Positions 1 to 8,319 of a stretch of DNA of 64,000 nucleotides are shown one piece after another; position 1 is the stretch's first letter; each line of letters opens with the position of its first letter. Location of the stretch: positions 124,001 through 188,000 of the forward strand of contig CAWEPQ010000014.1 of NCBI GenBank assembly GCA_963811055.1. Direction: 5' to 3'. The notes below the pieces were generated by a model, which did not search any database, was not told where the DNA came from, and was given only the letters and a program-made list of their open reading frames with translations. The translations under genes were made by a program, and so were the position numbers. The DNA is from JACVRW01 sp963811055. GTDB lineage: Bacteria > Actinomycetota > Thermoleophilia > Solirubrobacterales > Thermoleophilaceae.

Positions 1-906
1 GCCGCCGGTCAGTCGCGCCGCGACGAACTGATTGTCGGAGCTGCCCGTCACGAGCACCTTTCCGTCGGGCTGTACGACGACGTCGTAGCCGTAGTCGAAG
101 CTGCCCGTGTCGATGCGCTTCACGCCGTTGTCGCCGAACGAGGAGTCGGGCGTGCCGTTGGTCAGGAGCCGGGCAGCGGTCATGTCGGCGCTGTCGTCAT
201 CCCTGACGTAGCCGCCCACGACGATCTTGCCGCCCGAGGCGAGCGCGACCGCGTTGGCGTAGGCGCTGCCCCCGAGCTCCAGGGTCACCTTCCCGTCGAT
301 GTCGAAGTTCGTGTCGAGGGTACCGTCGGTTTTCAGTCGCACGATCAGCTCGCCGGTGTCGGTGTATCCGGACACGACGATCTTGCCGTCCGGCTGAACG
401 ACGACGTCGGTCGCGGTCTCGTTGGCGCCGAAGTCGACCGTCTTCACACCCGCGGTGCCGAACCCGGGGTCGAGCATGCCGTCCGGGCGAACGCGCAGCA
501 CGGTGATGTTGTAGGCGGGCCCCGCCAGGACGGTTCCGGCCACGATCAGATCTCCGTTGGGGGCGCGCGCCACTCCCTGGCCGGTGCCCGTGTCGGGGAA
601 GATCCTGTATCCGACCCCGAAGGCGCCGTCGTCCAGCGATCCGTCCGTCAGGTACCGGGTTACGAGGGAGCCGGTGCCGTTCGACCCGGACTGAACGATC
701 CGCCCGTCGGGCAGGACGAGGACGTCGCGGCCGAAGTCAGCGGGGCTGGTGTCGACCGTCCGGATGCCGTCGGTGTCGAACGTCGTGTCGAACTCGCCCG
801 GCAGGGCCTGGGCGACACCCGCCCCGAGCATCAGGACGGCCAGGACGGTCGCAGCCGCGGCGGCCGGTATCCGCGCTGCGCGCCTCAGCTGTGTCCTCGC
901 TCGCAC
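1..906 (-). CDS. Delta-60 repeat surface protein, C-terminus cut by window start
   Basis: Partial gene that runs off the left edge, so about 302 codons are seen. The frame from a GTG at 906 begins MRARTQLRRAARI, followed by an Ala/Val/Leu-rich core ending AQA-LPGEFD, a good Sec signal peptide. Then come delta-60 repeats (about 60 residues each, built around a VQPDGKIVVSG / LTxDGxLDxxFGxxG pattern), which are expected to fold as a beta-propeller-like secreted domain. Substrate and partners are unknown. The start overlaps the end of the upstream gene by 22 bases on the same strand, so the two are probably co-transcribed paralogues. I saw no clear Shine-Dalgarno sequence. The start is chosen from the signal peptide. 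Confidence 0.8.
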   Translation of the reverse strand, partial: MRARTQLRRAARIPAAAAATVLAVLMLGAGVAQALPGEFDTTFDTDGIRTVDTSPADFGRDVLVLPDGRIVQSGSNGTGSLVTRYLTDGSLDDGAFGVGYRIFPDTGTGQGVARAPNGDLIVAGTVLAGPAYNITVLRVRPDGMLDPGFGTAGVKTVDFGANETATDVVVQPDGKIVVSGYTDTGELIVRLKTDGTLDTNFDIDGKVTLELGGSAYANAVALASGGKIVVGGYVRDDDSADMTAARLLTNGTPDSSFGDNGVKRIDTGSFDYGYDVVVQPDGKVLVTGSSDNQFVAARLTGG

Positions 907-2624
907 GTGATGCGATCGCGGCCCGCGTTGCCCTTGCAGGTGTCGCCCTTGCCGCGGCCGCCGCTGAGCAGATCCTTGCCCGCGCCGCCGACCAGCTTGT
1001 CCTTGCCCGAGCCGCCGGTCTCGCGATCGTTGCCCGCTCCGCCGTCGACCAGGTCGTTGCCAGCCGCGCCGGACAGCGTGTCCTTGCCGTCCTGACCGTA
1101 GATTCGGTCGTTGCCGGCGCCGCCGTCGACGCGGTCGTCGCCCGAGCCTCCGCAGATCACGTCCTTGCCGCCGCCACCCGAGACGCGGTCGGCGCCACCG
1201 AGCGCGACGATCACGTCGGCGCGGCGGGTGCCCTTGAGGCGGTCCTTGCGCGCGGTGCCGACGATCGTGGCGCGCTTGCCGCCGCAGCGCGGAACGCGCG
1301 ACTTCGACCCGCCATCGCCCCCACCGCCGGCGCCACCGCCGCCGGGGGCCGGGCTCCCGCTGCCGGGCGTCGGCGCGGGGCCGCCGCCCGCTGCCTGTCC
1401 GTCGCCCTGCAGCCGGGCGACCACGCCGTTCCCGTTGGTCTGGCCGGCGACAAGGATCTTGCCGTCGGCCTGGAGGGCGATCGCACGTCCGCTGTCCTCA
1501 GCGCCGCCGAGGACGTTCGACCTCAGCCCGGTGCCGTCGCTGAACGTTGTGTCGAGCGTGCCACCCGGTTGGACCCGCATGACGATCGCCTGGAGCGCGT
1601 CGTTGTAACCGGTAGCCAGCAGCTTCCCGCTGCGCTGGACCGCGACGTTGGCGGCCCCGATGCCGCCGGTGTCGACGCCCACGCGTCCGCCGGTCCCGAA
1701 GTCGTCGTCGAGGTCGCCCGCGGAGGTGAAGCGGGCGATCGAGAAGAGCTCCGCGGCCCCGGCCTGGGCCGCCATGACGATCTTGCCGTCCGGCTGGACC
1801 GCGATCCCGCCCGCCGCGTCGTCCCCGCCGAGGTCCCGGATCACGGTGCCGCCCTGCCCGAAGCCGTCGTCGAGGTTCCCGGCAGATGCCACGCGCGACA
1901 GGAAGACGTCAGCCGTGTCCCCTTCGATAACGGCGGTGCCCGCCACCACGATCGAGCCGAAGCCGTCGAGCGCCATTCCCCCGAATCTGACGTTGAGGAC
2001 GTCCGGCCCCGTGAACTCGAGTGGCGCGCCGTTGTTGAAGCCGGCGTCGAGAGCTCCGTCGTCGTCGAGGCGCGCGACGAATAGGCCGCCCGTCCCGTAG
2101 CCCCCGACCACGACGTCGCCGTCGTCGTCGATCGCTACGCCGAAGCCGTAGGCCGAGTCGCCCAAGTCGATGATGCGCTCGCCGTCCTCGTCGAAGGAAG
2201 GGTCGGGGTCGCCGCTGGGCAAGAGCCGCGCCACGGCCACTGCCGGCTCGATCCCCTGCTCGGAGAAGCCGACGGCCACGATCCTGCCTCCCGGTGCGAT
2301 TGCGACCGAGAAGGCCTGCTCGTCGAGCCCGCCGAAGTCGACCGTGACCGTGCCGCCGTCGCCGAAGCCCGTGTCGAGCGCGCCGTCGGCGGTGAGTCGG
2401 GTGACCTTGAACTTGGACGGGTCGCCGCCGACGCCGACGACGACGATCTTGCCGTCCGGCTGAACCGCCACGTCGCTCGAGGCGTCCTCGCCGCTGAAGT
2501 CGAGCACGCGCCTGCCGCCGTTGCCGAAGCCGCCGTCCGTATCGCCCGGCGCGGCCAGCGCGACCGCGACGATCATCGCGAACAGCGAAAGCGTCAGCAG
2601 CCACGTGAGCAGCGACCGCCGCAT
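885..2624 (-). CDS. Secreted delta-60 repeat protein with RTX-like calcium-binding C-terminus
   Basis: About 579 residues. The start is placed at the ATG at 2624 because it begins MRRSLLTWLLTLSLFAMIV and gives a clean signal peptide ending ALAA-PGD; the longer open frame to 2756 would run up to the tRNA. After the signal come roughly seven to eight delta-60 repeats (VQPDGKIVVVG-type), a Gly/Pro/Ser linker near residues 430-460, then a basic CGGKRATIVGTARKD entry and about eight RTX-like nonapeptide repeats of the GGxGxDxhx type (for example GGAGNDRIYGQDGKD), ending in a Cys-containing tail. RTX repeats usually bind calcium outside the cell and help folding or adhesion. Probably a secreted or surface-attached structural protein; no enzyme motif is visible. 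It shares its C-terminal module with the protein at 3984-4940. Confidence 0.85.
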   Translation of the reverse strand: MRRSLLTWLLTLSLFAMIVAVALAAPGDTDGGFGNGGRRVLDFSGEDASSDVAVQPDGKIVVVGVGGDPSKFKVTRLTADGALDTGFGDGGTVTVDFGGLDEQAFSVAIAPGGRIVAVGFSEQGIEPAVAVARLLPSGDPDPSFDEDGERIIDLGDSAYGFGVAIDDDGDVVVGGYGTGGLFVARLDDDGALDAGFNNGAPLEFTGPDVLNVRFGGMALDGFGSIVVAGTAVIEGDTADVFLSRVASAGNLDDGFGQGGTVIRDLGGDDAAGGIAVQPDGKIVMAAQAGAAELFSIARFTSAGDLDDDFGTGGRVGVDTGGIGAANVAVQRSGKLLATGYNDALQAIVMRVQPGGTLDTTFSDGTGLRSNVLGGAEDSGRAIALQADGKILVAGQTNGNGVVARLQGDGQAAGGGPAPTPGSGSPAPGGGGAGGGGDGGSKSRVPRCGGKRATIVGTARKDRLKGTRRADVIVALGGADRVSGGGGKDVICGGSGDDRVDGGAGNDRIYGQDGKDTLSGAAGNDLVDGGAGNDRETGGSGKDKLVGGAGKDLLSGGRGKGDTCKGNAGRDRITCERGHS

Positions 2625-2718
2625 GGGCGAGTGCGAGTCCGACTGCACCAGGCGAGTATCTAGTCCCCGCGCCTGGGGTGCAAGCGACAACCGGATCGGG
2701 TATCGGAATGTCGGCCCG

Positions 2719-2750
2719 AAAACGTCGAAACCCCGCTCCAAGAGCGGGGT
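2719..2750 (-). terminator. Rho-independent terminator after tRNA-Glu
   Basis: On the minus strand, just after the tRNA 3' end, ACCCCGCTC and GAGCGGGGT form a 9-bp stem with a TTG loop. The stem is followed by TTTCGACGTTTT. The position and shape fit an intrinsic terminator for the tRNA transcript. Confidence 0.75.
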
Positions 2751-2757
2751 CTCCAAG

Positions 2758-2830
2758 TACCGCCACGGGGATTCGAACCCCGGTTTCCGCCGTGAGAGGG
2801 CGGCGTCCTAGTCCCCTAGACGATGGCGGC
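2758..2830 (-). tRNA. tRNA-Glu (anticodon CUC)
   Basis: The minus strand reads GCCGCCATCGTCTAGGGGAC at its 5' end, contains a 5-bp anticodon stem CCGCC/GGCGG around the 7-base loop CTCTCAC (anticodon CUC, reading GAG), and a T arm with GGTTCGAATCC. The acceptor stem GCCGCCA pairs with TGGCGGT (the terminal pair is G-U) and the discriminator is A. No CCA is encoded. It is 73 nucleotides long, followed by a terminator hairpin. Confidence 0.95.
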
Positions 2831-2882
2831 TCGGCGCGTGATTGTAGCGCCGGCCCACGGGGTCTCCCGCTACTTTCGGGGT

Positions 2883-3758
2883 ATGGCTCTCAGGCCTCGA
2901 ACCTTGCTTCTCGCGACCTGCTGGGTCGCGGTGGCATTCCTGATCCTCGTGGCCGTGGCCTACGGGTCGGCCGACGCTCGTTCGCTCGACGCGCGGTCGC
3001 TGCACGGGTTCATCGACCTTCAGCGGCCGGGCGTGGAGTACCGCATCAACCGCATCGCGATGCTCTGCAACCCCGCGCCGGTGGGCATCATGGGCGCTCT
3101 GCTAGCCGGGGTGGCTCTTGTGCGCGGGCGCCCGCGGCTCTCGATCGCGGTGATCGCGCTGCTCGCCGCTACCAGCGTTTCGAGCCAGCTGCTCAAGGCA
3201 CTGCTGGCCTACCCCCGCTACGACGGCGTGGTGGACGGCGCGCACGTCTCGGCGGCGGCCTTCCCGAGCGGGCACGCCACCGCGGCCATGTCGCTCGCGC
3301 TCGCGCTGCTGCTCGTCGCGCCGCCGCGTGCGCGGCCCTTCGCGGCCGTGCTCGGCATGGCGTTCTCGCTCACCATCGCCTTCTGCATCGTCACCCTCGG
3401 CTGGCACTTCCCCAGCGACGTGGTGGGCGGCTTCCTGCTCGCCACCGGCTGGGCGCTGGTGATCGCCGCGGGGCTCCGGTCCGCCAACGAGCGCTGGCCC
3501 GAGCACGCGGGGCGCACGCGCGCCACGGTCGCGCTCCAGCGGGGGGTGGACGGCATCGCCACGTTCGGAACCGCCGCGCTGGTGCTGTTGCTGGTCGTGA
3601 CCGGGGTGATCGTGGTGGCCACGCTCGTGGTCACGCGCCCGAGCGACCTCGTGGACTTCGCCGACGAGCACACCGCGCTCGTGGCAGTGGGCGGCGCGAT
3701 CGCGTTCGCGGCGGCCGTCCTGCTGGGTGGCGTCACAGCCGCGCTGCGGCGATCCTGA
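2883..3758 (+). CDS. PAP2-family membrane phosphatase
   Basis: 291 residues. Phosphatidic-acid-phosphatase-2 family enzymes dephosphorylate lipid phosphates such as phosphatidate or undecaprenyl pyrophosphate at the membrane. The signature is visible in order: KALLAYPRY (motif 1, with Tyr where the family usually has Pro after Arg), PSGHATAAM near residue 127 (motif 2 with the catalytic His), and LGWHFPSDVVGG (motif 3, nucleophilic His and Asp). At least five hydrophobic segments occur, the first being LLLATCWVAVAFLILVAVAY. I chose the ATG at 2883 (MALRPRTLLL) over an upstream in-frame start at 2823 that would overlap the tRNA. It is divergent from the tRNA and stands alone before the cobalamin riboswitch. 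The actual substrate cannot be told from sequence. Confidence 0.85.
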   Translation: MALRPRTLLLATCWVAVAFLILVAVAYGSADARSLDARSLHGFIDLQRPGVEYRINRIAMLCNPAPVGIMGALLAGVALVRGRPRLSIAVIALLAATSVSSQLLKALLAYPRYDGVVDGAHVSAAAFPSGHATAAMSLALALLLVAPPRARPFAAVLGMAFSLTIAFCIVTLGWHFPSDVVGGFLLATGWALVIAAGLRSANERWPEHAGRTRATVALQRGVDGIATFGTAALVLLLVVTGVIVVATLVVTRPSDLVDFADEHTALVAVGGAIAFAAAVLLGGVTAALRRS

Positions 3759-3796
3759 CCGGCTCGCGCGACGCGAGCGGATATGCTCGTCGGCGA

Positions 3797-3950
3797 ATAG
3801 GCCGGTGGTCTAGGGAAGTCCGGTGCAAAACCGGCGCGGTCCCGCCACTGTGAGCGAGCGTTGATGCGTCGCAAGAGCCACTGAGGAGCCACGGCTTCTC
3901 GGGAAGGCGTGGCGCGGAGCTCCGAGCCAGGAGACCTGGCCTCCGGCCCC
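3797..3950 (+). promoter_or_regulatory. Cobalamin (adenosylcobalamin-type) riboswitch
   Basis: The conserved core GGGAAGTCCGGTGCAAAACC, then CGGTCCCGCCACTGT, is the hallmark of the B12 riboswitch. The 3' B12-box region is present as GCCAGGAGACCTGGC. A closing helix can form between GGCCGG (3800-3805) and CCGGCC (3943-3948). Downstream, GTCA...CCCT (3952-3963) can pair with AGGGTGAC (3971-3978), taking in the purine-rich GGAAAGGG that is the only good ribosome-binding site for the TTG start at 3984; this suggests control of translation. It heads the DUF4430-ECF operon, so that operon should be repressed by cobalamin. Confidence 0.93.
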
Positions 3951-3983
3951 CGTCAACGACCCTCGTGGAAAGGGTGACGCATT

Positions 3984-4940
3984 TTGAAAGCACCTCGCAT
4001 CAACCCGGGCCGGGCCCTGGTGGCCACGGCCGCAGCCGTAGCGACCCTCGCGCCGGCCACAGCCATGGCGGCGGAACAAGCCGACCTACGCGTGGAGGGC
4101 GCGGTCAGGCCGCTCGCGGCGGCCACCTACATCACCGACACCGCCCGTATCAGGACCACGTCCAGCTCGACCTGCAAGGGCTCGGGCGACGTGAAGACCG
4201 TGCAGGGGCCCACGGCGCTGGGGCTCCTGTGGTCGGGCGCCGCCGTCACCAAGCAGCTGAGGCCCGTGGCCGTGAGCGACGAGTTCGACTTCGGCCTGCT
4301 GGTGTGCGGCATCTCGAGCTTCATCGGCGGGGACACCGCCTACTGGCTCTACAAGGTCGACCACAAGTCGCCGGAGGTGGGCGCCGAGCAGTACCCGCTC
4401 AAGGGCGGTGAGGAGGTGCTCTGGTTCTTCAGCGACACCACGGCCGGCGTGAATACCGGCAACGAGCTCGCGCTCCAGGCGCCGGCGCGCGCCAAGCCGG
4501 GAAGCACGGTCGCGGTTCGCGTGTGGTCATACGACACGGCCGGCAAGCGCACGCCGGTGGCGGGCGCCGTGGTGCAGGGTGAGGACGAGGCCATCACGGA
4601 CGCGCAGGGACGGGCCACGCTCGCGACCCCGAACCAGGGGACGCTGCGGTTGCGAGCGGAGCACGGCGCGGACATCCCGTCGCAGATCGTGTCGGTGTGC
4701 ATCACCGCCAAGCCGAAGTGCTCCTCGCGCCGCGGCAAGCGGATCGTGGGCACCGCGAAGGCCGACCGCATCTCCGGCACCAAGGGCCCGGACGCGATCA
4801 CGGCCGGCAAGGGGGCCGACCGCGTGAGCGTGCGCGGCGGCGGCCGCGACACCGTGACCTGCGGGAAGGGGCGCGACCGTGTGAACGCCGACCGCTCCGA
4901 CCGCGTGGGTCGCGACTGCGAGGTCGTGAAGCGCGGATGA
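3984..4940 (+). CDS. Secreted transcobalamin-like (DUF4430) protein with RTX-like tail
   Basis: 318 residues from a TTG start preceded by GGAAAGGG. The signal peptide is MKAPRINPGRALVATAAAVA with AMA-AEQ as the likely cleavage site. Residues about 50-150 look like DUF4430, the family matching the C-terminal beta domain of animal transcobalamin and intrinsic factor: YWLYKVDHKSPEVGAEQYPL then GGEEVLWFF. Residues about 160-235 look like a beta-sandwich carrier domain (VRVWSYDTAGKRTPVAGAVV; DAQGRATL). The C-terminus (from CSSRRGKRIVGTAKADRI) is a short RTX-like module ending in a Cys pair, close to that of the delta-60 protein at 885. It is the first gene under the cobalamin riboswitch, with the lipoprotein paralogue 4 bases downstream. 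Inference: a surface-exposed B12-binding component; binding is not proven. Confidence 0.8.
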   Translation: MKAPRINPGRALVATAAAVATLAPATAMAAEQADLRVEGAVRPLAAATYITDTARIRTTSSSTCKGSGDVKTVQGPTALGLLWSGAAVTKQLRPVAVSDEFDFGLLVCGISSFIGGDTAYWLYKVDHKSPEVGAEQYPLKGGEEVLWFFSDTTAGVNTGNELALQAPARAKPGSTVAVRVWSYDTAGKRTPVAGAVVQGEDEAITDAQGRATLATPNQGTLRLRAEHGADIPSQIVSVCITAKPKCSSRRGKRIVGTAKADRISGTKGPDAITAGKGADRVSVRGGGRDTVTCGKGRDRVNADRSDRVGRDCEVVKRG

Positions 4941-4944
4941 GGCG

Positions 4945-5874
4945 GTGAGCCACGGCCGTAGGGCTCTCGTCGGGCTCCTCTGCTCAGCGCTGCTGGCCGG
5001 CTGCGGCCTCGGCGCTGGGGAGGAGCTCGACGGCGCCGGCGCGCAGGTGCGCGTGACGCGCGACTTCGGCCACGAGGTGGTGGGCGCCCACAGCGAGCCG
5101 CACGTACGCGAGGACCAGACCGTGATGCGCCTGCTGAGCGCGAACTTCGACGTGGACACGCGCTTCGGCGGGCGCTTCGTGCAGTCGATCGACGGCCTCA
5201 AGGGCGCGGGCGCGACCGGCCGGCGCGACTGGTTCTTCTTCGTGAACGGCGTGGAGTCGAGCCAGGGGGCCACGGAGTACGAGCTCTCGCCGGGCGACCG
5301 CGTGCAGTGGGACTACCGGCCGTGGGACGAGGCGGAGGCGGTGCCGGCGATCGTGGGCGCGTTCCCCGAGCCCTTCCTCCACGGCCTCGAGGGCAAGCGG
5401 CGCCCGGTCCGGCTCGAGTGCGCCGACCCCGGCTCGGAGGCCTGCCACGCGGCCCGGGACCGGCTCGAGTCGGTGGGCGTGCCCACCTCGTCCGCCACCG
5501 TCGGGGCGCCCAACACCGCGACGGTCACGCGCCTGGTGGTGGCCCCATGGCCCGAGGCGCGGATCGTGCGCGGGGCGCCCGAGCTCGAGGAGGGCCCGGA
5601 GGCCACCGGAGTGTTCGCGCGCATCTCCGAGCAGAAGCTCGAGCTGCTCGACGAGTCGGGCGCCGTTGTGCGAACTGTCCGCCCCGGTGACGGCACCGCT
5701 CTTGTCCTGGCCCTCCGGCCGCGCGCCGACGAGCTCGTGTGGATCGTGACCGGCCTCGACGACCAGGCTCTGCTCGCGGGGGCGCGAGTGCTCACCGAGC
5801 GCAAGCTGCGCGACGCGTTCGCGGTGGCCGTGACCGGCGACAGGGTCGAGAAGCTGCCGCTGGAGGGCCGGTGA
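4945..5874 (+). CDS. DUF4430 lipoprotein, putative cobalamin-binding component
   Basis: 309 residues, GTG start 4 bases after the previous stop. The N-terminus MSHGRRALVGLLCSALLAGC is a lipoprotein signal with lipobox LAGC (lipidated Cys20), so the protein should be anchored to the outer face of the membrane. Residues about 35-140 are a clear DUF4430 domain: TVMRLLSANFDVDTRFGGRF, then DWFFFVNGVESSQGATEYEL and GDRVQWDYRPW. The C-terminal half (about residues 145-309) has the pattern of a compact alpha/beta domain with two Cys (LECADPGSEAC) and is not recognised. It overlaps the EcfT start by GTGA. By analogy with transcobalamin, DUF4430 would supply one face of a B12 site; here it probably hands ligand to the ECF importer downstream. 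Confidence 0.83.
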   Translation: MSHGRRALVGLLCSALLAGCGLGAGEELDGAGAQVRVTRDFGHEVVGAHSEPHVREDQTVMRLLSANFDVDTRFGGRFVQSIDGLKGAGATGRRDWFFFVNGVESSQGATEYELSPGDRVQWDYRPWDEAEAVPAIVGAFPEPFLHGLEGKRRPVRLECADPGSEACHAARDRLESVGVPTSSATVGAPNTATVTRLVVAPWPEARIVRGAPELEEGPEATGVFARISEQKLELLDESGAVVRTVRPGDGTALVLALRPRADELVWIVTGLDDQALLAGARVLTERKLRDAFAVAVTGDRVEKLPLEGR

Positions 5875-6752
5875 AGTTCGTCCCCACCTACCAGCCGCGC
5901 CCCAGCGCGCTGCACACGGCGCGGGCGGGGGTGGCGGCGTTCTTCTGCTGCTCGCTCGCGTTCGCGGGTGCCCTCTACCAGCACCCGCTCGTGCTGGCGG
6001 CGGCGCTCACCGGGATCGGGCTGGCGGCGGTGGGAGCCGGGGTGGGCCGCGAGGTGCTGGGCGCCGCGCGCGTGGCGCTGCCGTTCGCGCTGCTCGTGGC
6101 GATCATCAATCCGCTGGTCTACCAGGAGGGGAACACGCTGCTGGTGCGCGGCGGAGAGGTGCTCGGGCATCGGGTGGACATCACGCTCGAGGCCACCGTG
6201 GCGGGTGCGCTCGCCGGGATCCGGGTGGTTGTGATCATCGTGGCGCTCTGGCTGATGTCGGTGGCCGTGGACCCCGACGCGCTGTTGCGCCTCTTCCGCC
6301 GGATCTCCTACCGGTCCGCCCTCACCGCATCGCTGGCCACACGGCTCGTGCCGGTGCTGGCTCGCGACGCCTCGCGGATGAGCGAGGCGGCGCGCTGTCG
6401 CCCGTACCCGGCCGGCCGGTTCGCCGTGGCGCGCTCGGCGCTGGCGGGTGCGCTCGACCGCTCCGTGGACCTGGCCGCCGCGCTCGAGCTGCGCGGCTAC
6501 GCGCTGCCTGGCCGCCCGTCACGCGGGCGCGTGCCGGGGTCGCGCCACGACATCCGCATAGCCGCGGCCGGCGTGGGCATCGTGGCCGTGGCGGTGGCGG
6601 GACGGATCGCGGGCGTGGCGGACGTGGACACCTATCCGGAGCTCCACCTCGACCTCGGCGCCGCCGAGTGGGCGCTGGCGGCCTCGATCGTGCTGATCGC
6701 CGCCGCGCCGTTCACCGGCCGCGCGGCGCGCATGGGGGTGGCTCGTGCCTGA
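5871..6752 (+). CDS. ecfT: ECF transporter transmembrane (T) component
   Basis: 293 residues, GTG start overlapping the previous stop (GTGA). The T component spans the membrane and couples the ATPases to the substrate-binding S protein. Hydrophobic segments are visible at about residues 18-60, 65-90, 108-135, 225-245 and 260-285. The two cytoplasmic coupling-helix motifs typical of EcfT (Ala-Arg-Gly type) appear in variant form as SEAARCRPYPAG and AALELRGYALPG. It sits between the DUF4430 lipoprotein and the ATPase gene and overlaps the latter by 8 bases, so all three must be translated together. The match to EcfT is by topology, motifs and neighbours. Confidence 0.83.
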   Translation: MKFVPTYQPRPSALHTARAGVAAFFCCSLAFAGALYQHPLVLAAALTGIGLAAVGAGVGREVLGAARVALPFALLVAIINPLVYQEGNTLLVRGGEVLGHRVDITLEATVAGALAGIRVVVIIVALWLMSVAVDPDALLRLFRRISYRSALTASLATRLVPVLARDASRMSEAARCRPYPAGRFAVARSALAGALDRSVDLAAALELRGYALPGRPSRGRVPGSRHDIRIAAAGVGIVAVAVAGRIAGVADVDTYPELHLDLGAAEWALAASIVLIAAAPFTGRAARMGVARA

Positions 6753-8319
6753 GCCGCTGGTGGTAGCTCGGGACCTCTCCTACACGTACCCGGAGAGCGC
6801 GGAGCCGGCGCTGCGCGACGTGAACCTGTCGCTCGACCCCGGCACGTTCACCGTGCTCGCGGGCGTGTCCGGGTCCGGCAAGTCCACGCTGCTCCGGGCC
6901 CTCTGCGGCCTGGTGCCGCATTTCCACGGTGGGCGTGTGGAGGGTGAGCTCACGGTGGCCGGGCTGAGCGTGCGCGACCACGGGCCCGGGGACCTGGCCG
7001 CCGTGTGCGGCACCGTGCTCCAGGAGCCCGAGGCCCAGGTGGTGATGGGCGGCGTGCGCGCCGAGCTCGAGCTGCCGCTCGAACACGGCGGAGAGAGCTC
7101 CGCCTCGATCGCCCGGGCGGTGGAGGAGACCGCGCTCGCGCTAGGCGTTGGGCACCTGCTCGAGCGCCGGACCGACACCCTGTCGGGCGGCGAGCTCCAG
7201 CGCGTCGCGATCGCGGCTGCGATGACGCGCCGTCCCGCCCTGCTCCTGCTCGACGAGCCCACCTCGCAGCTGGATCCGGTGGCCGGCGATGAGCTCGTCT
7301 GGCTCCTGCGGCGCCTCAACGAGGACTGGGGCACGGCCGTGGTCATGGCCGAGCACCGCCTGGAGCGCTGTCTCCCGGCCGCCGACCGGGTGCTGGCGCT
7401 GGTGGACTCGCGCGTGGTCTGCGACGCCGCGCCGCGGGACTTCCTCGCGTGGGCGAGCGATGCCGCGCCCGTGCTCGCCACCCCGGCGTCGAGGTTGTTC
7501 TCGCTGGCGGGGCTGGGGCCGCTGCCCACCTCGGTGCGCGAGGCGCGTGCCGGCCTGCGCGACGCCGCGCTCACGCCTTCCCCTGCGCCCGAGCCGCCCG
7601 CCGCGCGGCACGAGTTGGACCCCGCGCTGCGGGTGCGCGACCTGTGGGTGGAGCTTCACGACGGACCGGCGGTGCTGCGCGGGCTCACACTGGCGCTGCA
7701 CCCCGGCGAGCGGGTGGTCCTGATGGGCCGCAACGGCGCCGGCAAGAGCACGCTGCTCCGGCTTCTCAAGGGTCTGATCGAGCCCACGCGCGGCCGCGTT
7801 GAGCGCGCCGGCCCGGTGGCGCTGCTGCTCCAGAACCCCGGGGACTACCTGCTGCACGAGCACGCCGAGGAGGAGGCCGGGCCTGACGCGCTGCGCCGGG
7901 TCGGGCTCGAGGGCCGCGGCCGCGACAACCCGCGCGACCTTTCCGGAGGCGAGCGCCAGCGTCTCGCGCTGGAGATCGTTCTCTCAGGGCCGCCTGTCGC
8001 GGCGGTGCTGCTGGACGAGCCCACCCGCGGCATGGACCGCGCGCACAAGGAGGCGCTGGCCAGCCGCTGCTCGGAGCTCGCGGACGGCGGCGCAGCGGTG
8101 GTGGTGGCCACCCACGACACCGAGTTCGCCGCCACGTTCGCCGACCGCGTGGTGCTGCTCGGCCCCGGTGTGGTGATCGCGGACGCGTCGCCTCGCGAAG
8201 TGCTCGGCGGCGGGTGGCACTTCTCCACCGACGTGGCGCGCATCACCGACGGCGCCGCGCTCACCCCCGAGGAGGGCGCCGGCGTGCTGCGCGACCGGCT
8301 CGAGGAGGCGCTGGCATGA
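6745..8319 (+). CDS. Fused two-domain ECF ATPase (EcfA1-A2 type)
   Basis: 524 residues with two ABC ATPase domains in one chain. Domain 1: Walker A GVSGSGKSTLLRAL near residue 40, Q-loop LQEPEAQVV, signature LSGGELQRVAI near 147, Walker B LLLLDEPTSQLD near 168. Domain 2: Walker A GRNGAGKSTLLRLLKG near 328, Q-loop LLQNPGDYL, signature LSGGERQRLAL near 399, Walker B VLLDEPTRGMD near 420. Both sites have their Lys and Glu, so both should hydrolyse ATP. ECF importers need two ATPase subunits, and here a single fused protein would supply both. The GTG start overlaps ecfT by 8 bases and the stop overlaps the S-component start (ATGA). Confidence 0.9.
   Translation: MPEPLVVARDLSYTYPESAEPALRDVNLSLDPGTFTVLAGVSGSGKSTLLRALCGLVPHFHGGRVEGELTVAGLSVRDHGPGDLAAVCGTVLQEPEAQVVMGGVRAELELPLEHGGESSASIARAVEETALALGVGHLLERRTDTLSGGELQRVAIAAAMTRRPALLLLDEPTSQLDPVAGDELVWLLRRLNEDWGTAVVMAEHRLERCLPAADRVLALVDSRVVCDAAPRDFLAWASDAAPVLATPASRLFSLAGLGPLPTSVREARAGLRDAALTPSPAPEPPAARHELDPALRVRDLWVELHDGPAVLRGLTLALHPGERVVLMGRNGAGKSTLLRLLKGLIEPTRGRVERAGPVALLLQNPGDYLLHEHAEEEAGPDALRRVGLEGRGRDNPRDLSGGERQRLALEIVLSGPPVAAVLLDEPTRGMDRAHKEALASRCSELADGGAAVVVATHDTEFAATFADRVVLLGPGVVIADASPREVLGGGWHFSTDVARITDGAALTPEEGAGVLRDRLEEALA

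Noticed and set aside
891..2084. Long plus-strand open frame of 397 codons opposite the delta-60 gene
   Set aside because: Low-complexity Ala/Val/Arg translation, no family signal, and the opposite strand encodes a clear signal peptide and repeat domains. A high-GC shadow.
3762..3778. GCTCGCG-CGA-CGCGAGC hairpin after the PAP2 gene as terminator
   Set aside because: The stem is perfect but no T-rich tail follows; it could equally be part of the riboswitch leader. Not strong enough to list.
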